Source: Apoderus coryli (lineage: Eukaryota; Arthropoda; Insecta; Coleoptera; Attelabidae). From it: a stretch of DNA of 64,000 bases. The position numbers and the translations under genes are program-made. Shown one piece after another: positions 10,540-20,742 of the stretch. Under the pieces are notes generated by a model, which made no database searches, was not told the DNA's origin, and was given only the letters and a program-made list of their open reading frames with translations. Positions within the stretch are counted from its first letter, which is position 1; each line of letters starts with the position of its first letter. Location: NCBI GenBank assembly GCA_911728435.2, contig OU452199.1, positions 25,926,860 through 25,990,859 of the forward strand. Reading direction: 5' to 3'.

Positions 10540-10880
10540 TAAACAAATGCGCGTCTGGCCCATTCGACCTTGAATCGGACTACACCTTGTTATGTTTCAG
10601 CCACATAGCGATATTGCCCGATTTGAACCCATTAGACTTTTTTCTATGAGGATATCTCAAAAACCCTGTTTACCTGAATAGACCACAGAATTTAGATGAA
10701 TTAATACACTGCATTCAAAACGATATGCAATTGATCACTCCCTAGATCAGAGAAAACGTGCAACGCTCGTTTGTGGAAAGGTTAGCCCATATGTGGAATC
10801 AATCAACAAGCCACAAAACAATTAACAGCAGCAAGTATCATTATGTAAAATCTACATGGAACTGCATACAAATTTCTATT
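10540..10880 (+). pseudogene. mariner-like transposase C-terminal remnant
   Basis: Frame-broken translation shows LNPLDFF, a WGYLKN-like motif, RPQNLDELIHCIQNDM and VERLAHMWNQ, the C-terminal signature of mariner/HTH-DDE transposases. Stops and frameshifts are present. No terminal repeats were identified. Confidence 0.7.
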
Positions 10881-11108
10881 TAATTGGATTACTCAGTCAT
10901 GTATCATATTGTATATAATTTCTGTATTATTTTGCCAAGATTATTTTGTTATATAAGCTAAGTACTGCTTTATTATCTTACAGAAAAAGTGGAAAATGCA
11001 ACAAAAACACTGGAAATATTTTCAGAAGAAAATGCAGAGTTATATGAGCACAATTATTTATTTTTGAATGTGTAAACGCTCGTAAACTTAAAGTGAATTT
11101 TATTTAGT

Positions 11109-11287
11109 TGTAACGAAGTTACTAAATTGTATATATTTTATTATCTGCCCCGGCCGACTTAACGACATAGTAGGTATTTGCTCCGTCCTGCTAGTATTCA
11201 TAGCAGGCCCCACTCCCGCGGTGGGGTATAAAAGAGCCAGCCGTTCACGTTCAATGCAAGAGCTACTACCTACTACTGACCAGCAAG
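11109..11287 (+). promoter_or_regulatory. LTR-like promoter segment with TATA box
   Basis: A GC-richer block beginning TGTAACGAAGTTAC and carrying GGTATAAAAG at about 11,225-11,234, followed about 25-40 nt on by a plausible start region. It continues after the hAT insertion at 12,607. The structure resembles an LTR retrotransposon promoter/leader, but no gag or pol follows and no second LTR was found. It could be a solo LTR or the leader of a deleted element. Confidence 0.45.
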
Positions 11288-12598
11288 CAGTGTTGTTGCT
11301 GGCAAAAATTTTTTAGTAATAGAAAATTGTGTGTAATTGTAATAAACGTAATAGATTTATGTTTAAAAAGTAATAGAAATGTAACAAATAGAAATACATT
11401 ATAGGTTTGTTTTCACAAGCGTCAGAATCAGTCAGGATTCTGCGCAAACCAATTAAACCGCACGTCAACAATGTTATGCTCAAAATCCAGATTGTTTCTG
11501 CCGCTTGTGGGAACAATCCTCATAACAATCTTATATTAATAATATCCAGAGATAGTTCATATCTCTGATAAATAGCTGCTTTATTTCGCTAGTTTTCTTG
11601 ATCTAGATTTATTATTCAGGATTTGTTGGATTCTGAATCGTGATTCTTTTCATTGCTATAGATAAGAAAAGAAAGAACGCTCGATAAGTTTAACCTAAAA
11701 GTTCGAGTCTAAAGGGGCATAACCTCTTTAGACTAGAACTTTTCTTTTTTCTATAACGTGTTTGTTTATAAATATGAAATATGACATTTTAGAAAGGTTC
11801 AAAGGTTAGAATTTTATGTTCGCATGAAACAAATCATATTTTTTAAATTCCGGAGAGGCAAGGGGATTACGGATCCGGATCGCGATGGGCGCTAAAGTGG
11901 GGATGAATCAGAAAATGCGTTTTTAGCGAAAGCACATGATCAGTGAATGCAAACGCGTTTGGATCCTGAAATCAGTAGCGAAAGAAAGCACCTATTATCG
12001 TAAACCCGTCAAAGATATTTCCCTAGAAAAGAAAGAAAGATATATGACAAAAGGAAAACAAGAGAAAAGCCAAACATTTAGATCACAGTTCTAACCGTAT
12101 TAAACTTTGTTTAGATGTAGGATCTAGGGCACATGACATAAATACAAACGACGATGTTTTATTTTATTGGTATCGACTTTTTTTAAAAATGACTAAGATT
12201 TGGTATGCAGCTCTCTGTTTTCTGATCACAAACTTAAAAAATAAAACGACAGTTTTTTTGATCTCTTGCGCTTGCGCCCCTCTATTAGCTATGCCCGTCA
12301 AAGATTAAAGCACTACAGAGCATATTATAGGAAGCCATGTTGAAGCTAACTGATTTGGAATATCTAATATTCTAATATCTTATAAAGACAATGATATTTA
12401 GTGGGAAAATGTATAAAGTTTTCGATTTTTACAAGTATTTTTTTTTTTAAATTTTAAATGAATTTGAAAGTAATAAAAAAGTAATAGAATCCATAAAAAG
12501 TAATAGATTCTATAAAATTAGACAAATGTCGTAATAAAGTAATAGACGATAGAAAAAATAATAGATTTGTTACAATTGTAATAGCAATAACAACACTG
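11288..12598. mobile_element. non-autonomous hAT element (MITE-like), 1,311 bp
   Basis: Termini are CAGTGTTGTT and its complement AACAACACTG. The flanking 8-bp target duplication CCAGCAAG is perfect (11,280-11,287 and 12,599-12,606). Both subterminal regions carry many GTAATAGA-type motifs, as expected of transposase-binding sites. No transposase reading frame is present. A hairpin lies inside at about 11,696-11,745. Confidence 0.92.
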
Positions 12599-12606
12599 CC
12601 AGCAAG

Positions 12607-13030
12607 CCGACCGATCTACCAGAAGTAGTATAGTAAGTTCACCGTTAGTGCAGTGTGGTACCAGTGTGGGTAGCGGTGGGAAGCCCTGCGTAGGCGGACA
12701 TCTCACCCCTGCTTAATAAGCGCCGAACTGCGGTATCGGTTGGGAGCCCTGCGTAGGCGGACACCCAACCTATCCTGCCAGTGGCGTACTGGTTGTTTTA
12801 CCCTGTACCGGACCAGTGTGGTAGCGGTAGGAAGCCACGCGTAGGCTGACATCTCACCCCTGCTGACAAACGCCGAACTTATTCGGGGCCGTTTCGGGTA
12901 GCGTATAAGCGATAACGGACACTACGTGGAGGCACGCGAGATCACGTAGCGCCGTAAACCCAAACGCAAAGATAATCGACGTGCGCACGTGTACCTGTCA
13001 ACTTTCACGTTTTTGTTTACGTGAATGGAA
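12607..13030 (+). other. LTR-like leader continuation with structured repeats
   Basis: GC-rich continuation of the 11,109-11,287 segment. It contains three copies of a 33-nt hairpin (see separate entry) and then unassigned sequence with short palindromes such as GTGCGCAC. There is no open reading frame. Confidence 0.5.
12675..12858 (+). ncRNA. three tandem RNA hairpins with a conserved loop
   Basis: Copies are at 12,675-12,707, 12,738-12,770 and 12,826-12,858. Each has an outer 7-bp stem (GGUGGGA/UCUCACC, GGUUGGG/CCCAACC, GGUAGGA/UCUCACC), an inner AGCC/GGC(U) stem and a near-constant loop CUGCGUA or ACGCGUA, followed by GGACA or UGACA. The stem bases change with partial compensation while the loop is kept, which suggests an RNA element, perhaps a packaging or translation signal of an LTR element. 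Confidence 0.55.
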
Positions 13031-13229
13031 GCACTTCAACTGTCTAAAACGTTTGAAAGACGTACAACATTTCATTAGATTACCTTCAAAGGTTTCGTCA
13101 ATATTATCAGTACCTCAGCCTGTATCTTGAAATCCAAAAATTTTTCGACATGTTAATATGAAATTTTCTCATTCTTTTGGAGCGTAGAATTCGTGGTTAA
13201 CGTTTGACAGGCTAATTTCGGGACACCCT

Positions 13230-13640
13230 AACTGCTGACATTTTAAACGCTATTGTCTCGAGAATTATGGGGGCAAATATCAAAAGTGACCTATCGCTGT
13301 AAAGCAGATAAAAAAATGCTTTAAAATGATGTATCACTCGACCACTAGTGATATATGAAAATTTAGCGGTTGTGTCCACCCCTATCACAGGGCTTAAGCG
13401 ATTTCAACCAAAATCTAATGGCTTCATCCTAGGACTGCCCCAAACTCATATACCAAAATTTAACTCGATTGGCTAAAGCGTTTGGGCGCTATCGTGGTAG
13501 AATACATAAAGACAGACAGGCTTCCATCTGGAAATGGTCTTAATCGTCTCAGCGAACTTCAAAATAATTATATTCGTCGTCTTTTTCGCGCAAAAAAATG
13601 TTTAGCGCGTTCACAATACTTTCCCTGTGTGGAAAAGGAA
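13230..13640 (-). repeat. dispersed repeat shared with 30,090-30,400
   Basis: Contains blocks such as CGCTATCGTGGTAGAATACA and GGGGGCAAATATCAAAAGTG whose reverse complements occur in order at about 30,115-30,390. The two copies lie in opposite orientation 17 kb apart. There is no coding potential and the family is not recognised. Confidence 0.75.
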
Positions 13641-13721
13641 AGTAATAATATCTAAGAATTAAGCTTTTATCCATCGTAATTACATATTTATTCAACATTT
13701 TAGTGACATAAAGAAACTTAC

Positions 13722-13796
13722 TTCCAATAATTGGACTTGTTCTTTTTCTTTGTATATGGATTTGTTTTCCATTTTACTTCTTCATATTCACGAATT
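13722..13796 (-). CDS. THAP/P-type gene, common linker exon
   Basis: A 75-nt exon with acceptor tttgttttag and donor gtaagt on the minus strand. It encodes the basic linker IREYEEVKWKTNPYTKKK and a few more residues. It needs two upstream bases to complete its first codon; both THAP modules (ending at 23,869 and 15,498) end in exactly that phase, giving Arg or Leu at the junction. It is the point where the two alternative 5' ends converge. Confidence 0.75.
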
Positions 13797-13799
13797 CTA

Positions 13800-14596
13800 A
13801 AACAAATCAATATAAATAGTTGGGACGTAAACATGATAAACCTCCTAAAAGTTTATTCCTTTGTCCCACAGATGTTGCAACTGGCAGGTAAGTAAAATAA
13901 ACAATTATTTGAACATTTCCAGTTACATATTTTATAAACAGAATAACACTGAATATATTATAGAAAGGATTATATAAATATTTGATTATAGCTTATTCAG
14001 ATAGATTCAGTCGGCAAGGATCATATGATTATAACTTGAAATAGAATGGTGGAAGCCAATGCCACATTGAATGCCTCATGAACTAGTCAGAACAAGGTTT
14101 GTTAATTTTGTTTTACAAATAGTTGGTAACTAACTAAAAATTAACGGACTAAAGGAAAGTTAACCAAGGTTCACAGTCCGTTAACGTTTTTGTTTTGAAT
14201 AACATAGAACTTAATCCGTTACTCGAAAACTGAACCTCAAGCTACCCAATCCTGGAAACCGATGTCCGATGCAGATACATTGTAAAACATATTTATTGAT
14301 TTGATGAGAAAAATAAATAAAATTTAAATAAGTTTAAAGTTTATCTACAGAGTAATTCAGGACTAACTGGTTTATTACAGGAAACCTGCTTTGTTATGTT
14401 TCGAAATGATATTTAAAAAGAAAAGTTAAAGTTTTTTCGATTGTTGAATTGGCACAGATGATTGAACTGGTCTAATCTCGAAACATGTATGGCTGATAAA
14501 TTCTATTAAACTTATTTTGTGGATATTTGACTTTCATTCAAACACTAAAATTACAACTCTACTTAAGAATGGACTACTTTGTTTGTGAACTGTGTT
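13800..14596. other. intron, no gene
   Basis: AT-rich. The only structure seen is a short imperfect hairpin with arms around TTAACGGACT (about 14,142) and AGTCCGTTAA (about 14,178). Confidence 0.5.
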
Positions 14597-14840
14597 TCAC
14601 CGGGCATATTGCCTGCTCACACTAGATGTCGCCAAAAACATCTTGTTGTCAGTCATCTCTCGTGCTAGTATAAGCTCTTCGTAAATGTTGGAAATTTGGG
14701 TAACACTGCCTGCCGATCGCCACTGATGAGTTGTGGAACAACGAAACGGCCCGTTTGGTAAAAGCATGGCAGTGTGAAACAAATTTCCAACATAACTAAA
14801 AGTCTTGTTACTTTTTGTAACAAGCAATTCGTAAAATCAA
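14597..14840 (+). repeat. hammerhead-bearing repeat, locus 2 (partial unit)
   Basis: Single partial unit of the 336-bp family, plus orientation, diverged from the 20-21 kb copies. It runs from a CGGGCATATTGCCTG-like block through the ribozyme to the AACAAGCAATTC end. Confidence 0.85.
14715..14760 (+). ncRNA. type I hammerhead ribozyme with canonical core
   Basis: CUGAUGA at 14,723-14,729, stem II GUUG/CAAC with loop UGGAA, GAAA, stem III ACGG/CCGU with a 1-nt loop, cleavage triplet GUU, and stem I pairing GCCA with UGGU. All catalytic core bases are present. GUU is a permitted but weaker triplet. Confidence 0.78.
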
Positions 14841-15497
14841 TGAAATTGCAAAGTCCTATCAATATTTTGAAATATTTTTTTTTGGAATAGACATCCTTGT
14901 AATTATTCTTTAATCTGCAAACGTAATTTTTGACATACATAGGCATGACATTATACATGAACTATCTTCAAAATTACAAGTACTCGTAGAATCCAAAAAT
15001 AAATATAATTTATATAGGGTTTGTTTTAAAATAAGGAGGTTGACACCCGGTCGACCTAAGTACTACACAAGATTTTCAAATTGAGTGCTCGAAACCCTTC
15101 CCGGTGGGACACCCAATATGATGTATACTTTACAATCGTCATAAAATTCTTGAATCGATATTTTATTTATATAATTGGAAGCCAACTATTTGTAAACGTA
15201 TCTGTATCTGACATTTTGTATTTTTTAATTATTGTATATATATTCTTGAGAAAAGAAATTATTGTAATGCAATGTAAAATTGTCAAAAGGCTTTAAAACT
15301 AGAATAAGGAGTTCAAACATATTGTAGAGTATGTGTGTAGTCTCTTTATATTTTAGTACTACGTAGCCCTAATTGACCTAGCGACTACGGCATTGGCAAA
15401 AAATTTCAAATCTAAGACGATTTTCTGTAATAGTCGTTTATATTTCACATGTCAGAGCAACTTAGATAGGATTTATATGATGTTAATATTAACTTAC

Positions 15498-15687
15498 AAT
15501 GCATCGATATCAAGAGGAGGTCTAGAAGGTTTGCGGTCGTCTGTTTTTATTAATTCTTCAGGTATATTAATTGTAGGTATTGCATCAGGTTTTAAAGGTC
15601 TACTGTTCTTAGGATGGTAGTTCAACAATCTGTGTTTTAACGGTATTTCAAAACAATCTGGCTCAAAATGATTGGAACATATGGTTG
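15498..15687 (-). CDS. THAP module B, second exon
   Basis: A 190-nt exon with acceptor cttccag and donor gtaagtt on the minus strand. It encodes the C-terminal half of a THAP domain: TICSNHFEPDCF supplies the second zinc-ligand pair (C-x2-H), and LKPDAIPTINIP is the AVPTIF-like closing motif. It joins in phase to the exon at 22,868-23,021 (G + CA gives Ala). Its 3' phase matches the exon at 13,722-13,796. The acceptor region is tandemly duplicated (54 bp), so an alternative acceptor 54 nt upstream would insert 18 in-frame residues, including extra hydrophobic ones. Confidence 0.82.
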
Positions 15688-15788
15688 CTGGAAGAAACAA
15701 CAAATTCAAAATGATATAACATAATACAGGATGTATGGTTGCTGGAAGAAACAACAAATTCAAAATGATATAACATAATACAGGGTGT
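15681..15788. repeat. 54-bp tandem duplication spanning a splice acceptor
   Basis: Two near-identical 54-nt units at 15,681-15,734 and 15,735-15,788. Each contains the polypyrimidine tract and AG used for THAP exon B2. Confidence 0.93.
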
Positions 15789-16150
15789 CCCACCGGGAAC
15801 CACAGCGATCTGAGAGAAATTTGAAATTTTCGCAGTGTAACTATGTCGAGGGGGGCAGATGAGGTAAAATAGTTATTGACACTTCTGGTTATACCGAAAG
15901 TAGGTGTCAACTTGCTTATTTCAAATGGAACACCGTATATATTATTACTGTCCTATACCTAAGTCTTACCGTTTGTGCCTTAGTTAAGGTTTTATGTCAA
16001 AAATGATGTTAGCGGGCTCTAAAATCATTATAACATTTTCCTATAAGGAAACCTTGGTTAATTGATTTAGATACTATTTCTATCTCAAAAATAGTCATTT
16101 TCCTAATATCTAATAACATTTTATCATAAATCAATTCAAGATTCAAAACT
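15789..16150. other. intron, no gene
   Basis: Contains an ACAGGGTGTCCCACC block of a type that recurs near 905-925 and elsewhere in the window. No further feature is seen. Confidence 0.45.
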
Positions 16151-16641
16151 GTATGCTGTTATACAAGGTGTTTCTAAAATAGGTGGTCAAAATTTGTGAC
16201 CGAATTGGGGACGTCTAATCATGAAAAAAACCTAAATTGTAATTTTAGAAAAAAGTCGTTATTTACAAAAATACAGGGTGTTAAAGATGACTGCCTGAGG
16301 ACGATATTTTTGAACTATTTTGGAAACGAGTAAAGATGAATTAATCCAATATAGCATATTTATTTACCTAGTTAAATGTCGTAATCTGACATGAAATAAA
16401 AAAGGATGGCCATATGCGGGTAAACAGGGGACCCTTGCCTTAATTATAACCTAACTTTTTTTTCTTGTGACTTTTATTCCTTTATTTGTGTCAAAAATGT
16501 GATAAAATAAAGTTTTCTACATAAAAAAGGCATACTTGTTTTTTCTCGAAAAACTTACAGGTTTTCGAGAAATTAGAAAAGGTTTCGAAATTCGAGTTTG
16601 AAAATTTTAGAATAAAACGGGTCCTTAGTACACAGCATTAA

Positions 16642-17649
16642 CACGTTCGCTGCTCATGACTCATTAATAAGTCATGCGCTATATTTGTCATGTGCGCGTG
16701 ACTTATAAATAAGTCATCTGTCCAACAAGTTTTCAAGCAATAACGAAAAGTTAGCACTGCAGCATTCGAGTTTATTTTAAGTGAGCGTGGTCCTAAGGGT
16801 TTGAAGAAAAGAAAAACAATACTGGGGCGAGTTGAGATGTGGGGGTAAAGAAGTGTGGCGATCCGATGCTGTAACCTTGAATTACATTTACAATTACACG
16901 TGTTTTCGAGCCTTCAGTTGTTATTATAGCACTGCAGTATTAAATAATCAACAAAAAACAATAGTGATGGCAGAAGATGAGGCGGAGCCTTCAAAAGCGA
17001 AAAGGATCCGAACTACTTCGAAAAAAATTTATATACAACCTTTATCTGAACGGGAGTTAGAACAACTGTTGTATGAATCGGAGGATGTTTTTGAATATAA
17101 TCGACCAATTAGTCCCTGCCAAAGCTGCACAACGAATGACGCCGAGAAAACTACACACAATCCAAAGAAAAATCCCCTAGGCTCTACAGGGAATACTGCT
17201 ATATCAAGGCGGTGCACCTGGTGTTGGAATAAACTAAAAATAAGACGAAACACATCATACCATTGCCCGGCATGCGTGGGTACACCATACCTTTGCATTG
17301 GAGATTGCTTTGAAAATTTCCATAAGAGCAAATGAATTATAATTATTTAGATCTCGTTTTTTTACTCCCTAATTCAGAAATAGCTTTTATAACAGGCTTG
17401 AAACAGGTTTCTGCAAAAATTAAGGCAGAAAGCACCATCACCTATAAATAAGTCTTCAGCATTATGCTACTATTATAGTGCTCAGTGCGCGTGACTTATT
17501 TAGACGTCATGGCCTTTTTGGCCCTAAATTTTGAAGAAACTTTTAGGTCAGTTATAAAAGCAATTTCTCAAAGAAATACCTTAGATTTATGTAAAAAAGT
17601 TTGTTAGCACTCGACGCCCTCGTTCTAAATCTGAGTCGCAACGAACGTG
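16642..17649 (+). mobile_element. piggyBac-family deletion derivative, 1,008 bp
   Basis: Flanked by TTAA on both sides (16,638-16,641 and 17,650-17,653). The ends are CACGTTCGCTGC and the complement GCAACGAACGTG. Internal motifs related to GTGACTTATAAATAAGTCAT occur near both ends, as in piggyBac subterminal repeats. Confidence 0.92.
16967..17335 (+). CDS. internally deleted piggyBac transposase (N-terminus fused to C-terminal zinc-binding domain)
   Basis: A 122-codon frame from ATG at 16,967. The first ~45 residues (MAEDEAEPSKAKRIR..., then QPLSERELEQLL and YESEDVF) resemble the acidic N-terminal region of piggyBac transposases. The last ~45 are the cysteine-rich C-terminal domain (RRCTWC, YHCPACVG, CIGDCFENFH), which in the family binds zinc and the transposon ends. 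The whole ~400-residue DDD catalytic core is missing and the joint is in frame. The protein could at most bind DNA, perhaps as a competitor of full-length transposase. The in-frame extension upstream to 16,832 is probably not translated. Confidence 0.85.
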   Translation: MAEDEAEPSKAKRIRTTSKKIYIQPLSERELEQLLYESEDVFEYNRPISPCQSCTTNDAEKTTHNPKKNPLGSTGNTAISRRCTWCWNKLKIRRNTSYHCPACVGTPYLCIGDCFENFHKSK

Positions 17650-18152
17650 TTAATAAAATTTTGGAAAATTTTCCGTTAGCAAACTTTATTTGAACATCAA
17701 AATGATAGATGGATACTGCATATACTGAAATTTTCAAACTCGAATTACTCGAAAACCTCCAAGTTTTTCGAGAAAAAACAAGTATGCCTTTTTTATGTAG
17801 GAAACTTTATTTTATCACATTTTCGACACAAATGGAATAACAGTCACAAGCAAAAAAAGTTAGGTTATAAAATTAAGACAGGGGTCCCCCCCGTTTATGG
17901 TCATCCTTTTTTATTCAATTTCATGTCAGTTTACGACATTTAACTAGGTGAATAAATATGCTACATTTGATTAATTCATCTTCCCTCGTTTCGAAAATAT
18001 TTCAAAAAAATAGTCCTCAGGCAGTCATATTTAACACCCTGTATCTTTGTAAATGACTTTTCGAAAAATTACAATTTAGGTTTTTTTCATGATTAGACGT
18101 TTCCAATTCGCTCATAAATTTTGACCACCTATTTTAGAAACACATTGTATAA

Positions 18153-18942
18153 CAATATTAAAATATTAGTTTATGGCATATACATCGTTTCCCGTAATGT
18201 AATCGTCCAGAAATAAAATAAATATACATGTTTCGGAGCCTTATCTCCATCCTTAGCATTATTATAATGTTCTTCTATTAATATGCAGAGGCAGAGCTCT
18301 CAATAGACTATAGGCTGATCATGAAGCTAAGTCTCCGAACATGTCCTTTGTAGTTTTAATTTTGTTTATTGACTATTAAATTAGTGAAGACGATGTATAT
18401 GTTTTAATCGTAATAATTATTTATTTCATTCCATTGCATCCAAATGTATTACAAAATACTTTCATTCATTATCAAGAATAATAAGTCAATTTTTTGAAAT
18501 ACATTAATTGTACTCAGGTACATTTAGTGTATTCAATAGAAAAAACATGTATAGTTTTTTTAATGTTAGTTGGAAATGAGGCTTGTAAAAACAAAGGCAT
18601 TTCATATGTTAATAGCATGTTGTTATTGAGCGTTCACTTGATGAGCGTAGCTGCATATTTGTAAAACACCGAGAGACGAACGATCCAACCAGTCAGATAT
18701 ATAGGTGATCAAGTAGTTGCTTAATAACGAGTATTTTAAACGTGCCACATTATGCACTCTGGGCGTATATTTGTATTATCCCGGCTTAATATTTTATTAT
18801 CGTTATCTCTTGGATTGTGGTAGTTGTCGAGAGATATTTTTATTTCCAATGTCGCAGTTAAAGAAGTTTTTTAGGAAGTAATAATATATAATATCTATTT
18901 TCTATTTTATTTGTATATTTATTTTTTTCTAACTGTTACAAT
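18153..18942. other. intron, degenerate repeats only
   Basis: Holds two degraded hammerhead-like motifs in inverted orientation (18,222-18,268 minus; about 18,310-18,345 plus). It may include the 5' end of the transposon whose transposase starts at 18,943. No terminal repeat was recognised. Confidence 0.4.
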
Positions 18943-19325
18943 ATGGCGTTTTGGAGACCATTCGAACATGATAATTTAAACTGTAGTGTAGATGTTAAAA
19001 ATAAAAATTTAGATGTGCAGTGTCAACGAATAATTTTAAATATGTATGACTGCCTTAAAAACGGACATGAAGAAGCATGGGGACTCTATTAGGAAAATTG
19101 TGTATAGTTTTTATAAAAAAATAATTAGATTGGTTCGAGACAAACTTAAAAACTGCGGACAATATAATTACAATGGCTTGGCCACACTCGGGAAATACTA
19201 ATAGACTGCGGATTTAAATATGAAAAATTGACAATAGAATGGCTGTAATGGAATCAAGGAGAATAGTAGAATTGTGGGAAGAATGCCTAGAAAAAATTAA
19301 AGATCATCGTCAGTTAGGTAGTTAT
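18943..19325 (+). pseudogene. DDE transposase (IS630/Tc1-like superfamily), N-terminal part
   Basis: Starts MAFWRPFEHDNLNCSVDVK, then a helix-turn-helix region (IILNMYDCLKNGHEEAWG). Later frame-shifted pieces read LDKL-like and LIDCGFKYEK, matching the winged-helix region before the catalytic core of this superfamily. It is broken by several frameshifts and interrupted at 19,325 by a 2.5-kb foldback insertion. It continues at 21,804. Confidence 0.72.
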
Positions 19326-20048
19326 ACAGGGTGAGTCACGAGGAACTGTACATACTTCTACCATAAGTAGTGGCATGTTAGGGGATTATCAAATGACCCT
19401 TAAGAAATGTCTCCTTGTTTTGATTATTAATATACAGGGTGAATTATGGATCTTCACCAAAACAATATTTCGTCATATCTTTTCAATGATTAAGTCGATT
19501 TATCTCATTTTTATATAAAAGTGTGTATTGGTGCCTGGCAACTAACTGACATATTCAGAATTGAGAAAATCCAGGTTCGTCTTCGAGAAAATTTGCGGGA
19601 CTGCTTCATATTCAACACTTCGCCCTGTATATGATTTTTCAAAAATCTGATACAATTTTTCAGAGGGCATAAATAGACAGTTAAACCTGGGTATTTGAAT
19701 TTTTTGTTACACTCACCTCACATTTCCAATTAAAGATTCATTTTAGAGCCAAATTGAAAACTGGCAATAATGAAGTATCTTACTGTATAATAATGTTTAG
19801 TTATTAAAAAGAAATCTTCAAAATAGACAGAAACGACACACACTGTGCTCCAGTATGGTAAATACCATAATTTGAATTGATTTACAGGGCCGGATTTAAA
19901 AATCTGGCATATCTGGTTCATCCCAATAATTCACCCTGTATGTAACTTTTTCCACCCGTAATAGAAAACATATATAAAAGAATTGCTTGTTACATAGAGC
20001 AACAAGACTTTAAGTTATGTTGGAAATTTATTTCACACTACCATGCTT

Positions 20049-20094
20049 CCACCAGACGGCCGTTTCGTCGATCCACGACTCATCAGTGGTGATC
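20049..20094 (-). ncRNA. type I hammerhead ribozyme, copy 1
   Basis: On the minus strand: stem I CACCA/UGGUG, core CUGAUGA, stem II GUCG/CGAC with loop UGGAU, GAAA, self-complementary stem III ACGG/CCGU, GUC triplet. Predicted cleavage is between 20,055 and 20,054. Such a short stem III usually favours action as a dimer or in tandem transcripts, which fits the tandem units. Confidence 0.88.
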
Positions 20095-20384
20095 GGCAGG
20101 CAGTGTGACCTAAATTTCCAACATTTACAAAGAGCTTATACTAGCACGAGAATTGATTGAGAAAGAGATGTTTGTGGCGACACCTAGCGTGAACAGGCAA
20201 TATGCCGGGTGAAACACAGTTCACTACGATGGCCGGACAAGAAGTAACAACTCCATTATATCCTATTGCCAACACTAGATGCGCCCGAATCCCCTAGCAG
20301 GGAGGCTTTATTTAAGAATTGCTTGTTACATAGAGCAACAAGACTTTAAGTTATGTTGGAAATTTATTTCACACTACCATGCTT

Positions 20385-20430
20385 CCACCAGACGGCCGTT
20401 TCGTCGATCCACGACTCATCAGTGGTGATC
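20385..20430 (-). ncRNA. type I hammerhead ribozyme, copy 2
   Basis: Identical to the ribozyme 336 bp to the left. Transcription of the two units on the minus strand would release a 336-nt monomer between the two cleavage sites. Confidence 0.88.
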
Positions 20431-20700
20431 GGCAGGCAGTGTGACCTAAATTTCCAACATTTACAAAGAGCTTATACTAGCACGAGAATTGATTGAGAAA
20501 GAGATGTTTGTGGCGACACCTAGCGTGAACAGGCAATATGCCGGGTGAAACACAGTTCACTACGATGGCCGGACAAGAAGTAACAACTCCATTATATCCT
20601 ATTGCCAACACTAGATGCGCCCGAATCCCCTAGCAGGGAGGCTTTATTTAAGAATTGCTTGTTACATAGAGCAACAAGACTTTAAGTTATGTTGGAAATT

Positions 20701-20742
20701 ACCACTGATGAGTCGTGGATCGACGAAACGGCCGTCTGGTGG
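20701..20742 (+). ncRNA. hammerhead ribozyme at the palindrome centre
   Basis: Plus orientation, same core as the neighbouring copies. The 5' flank beyond ACCA is replaced by the foldback junction, leaving a 4-bp stem I. Confidence 0.8.

Larger units (their letters stand above)
16151..18152. mobile_element. foldback element with ~470-bp inverted arms
   Basis: Left arm about 16,151-16,620 and right arm about 17,685-18,152 are reverse complements with scattered differences. The outer ends are GTTATACAAGGTGTTTCTAA and its complement. The loop has been filled by a piggyBac derivative. No transposase of its own is seen. Confidence 0.88.
19978..20700 (-). repeat. tandem 336-bp hammerhead-bearing units (minus orientation)
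   Basis: Unit starts at 19,978, 20,314 and 20,650 give a period of exactly 336 bp. The first two units are essentially identical and the third is cut after about 50 bp at the palindrome centre. Each unit has a ribozyme on the minus strand, a CTTGTTGCTCTATGTAACAA hairpin and a CCTAGCAGGGAGGC end. Confidence 0.93.

Noticed and set aside
16832..16966. N-terminal extension of the piggyBac-derived frame
   Set aside because: Upstream 45 codons do not resemble piggyBac N-termini; the ATG at 16,967 starts the recognisable acidic region.
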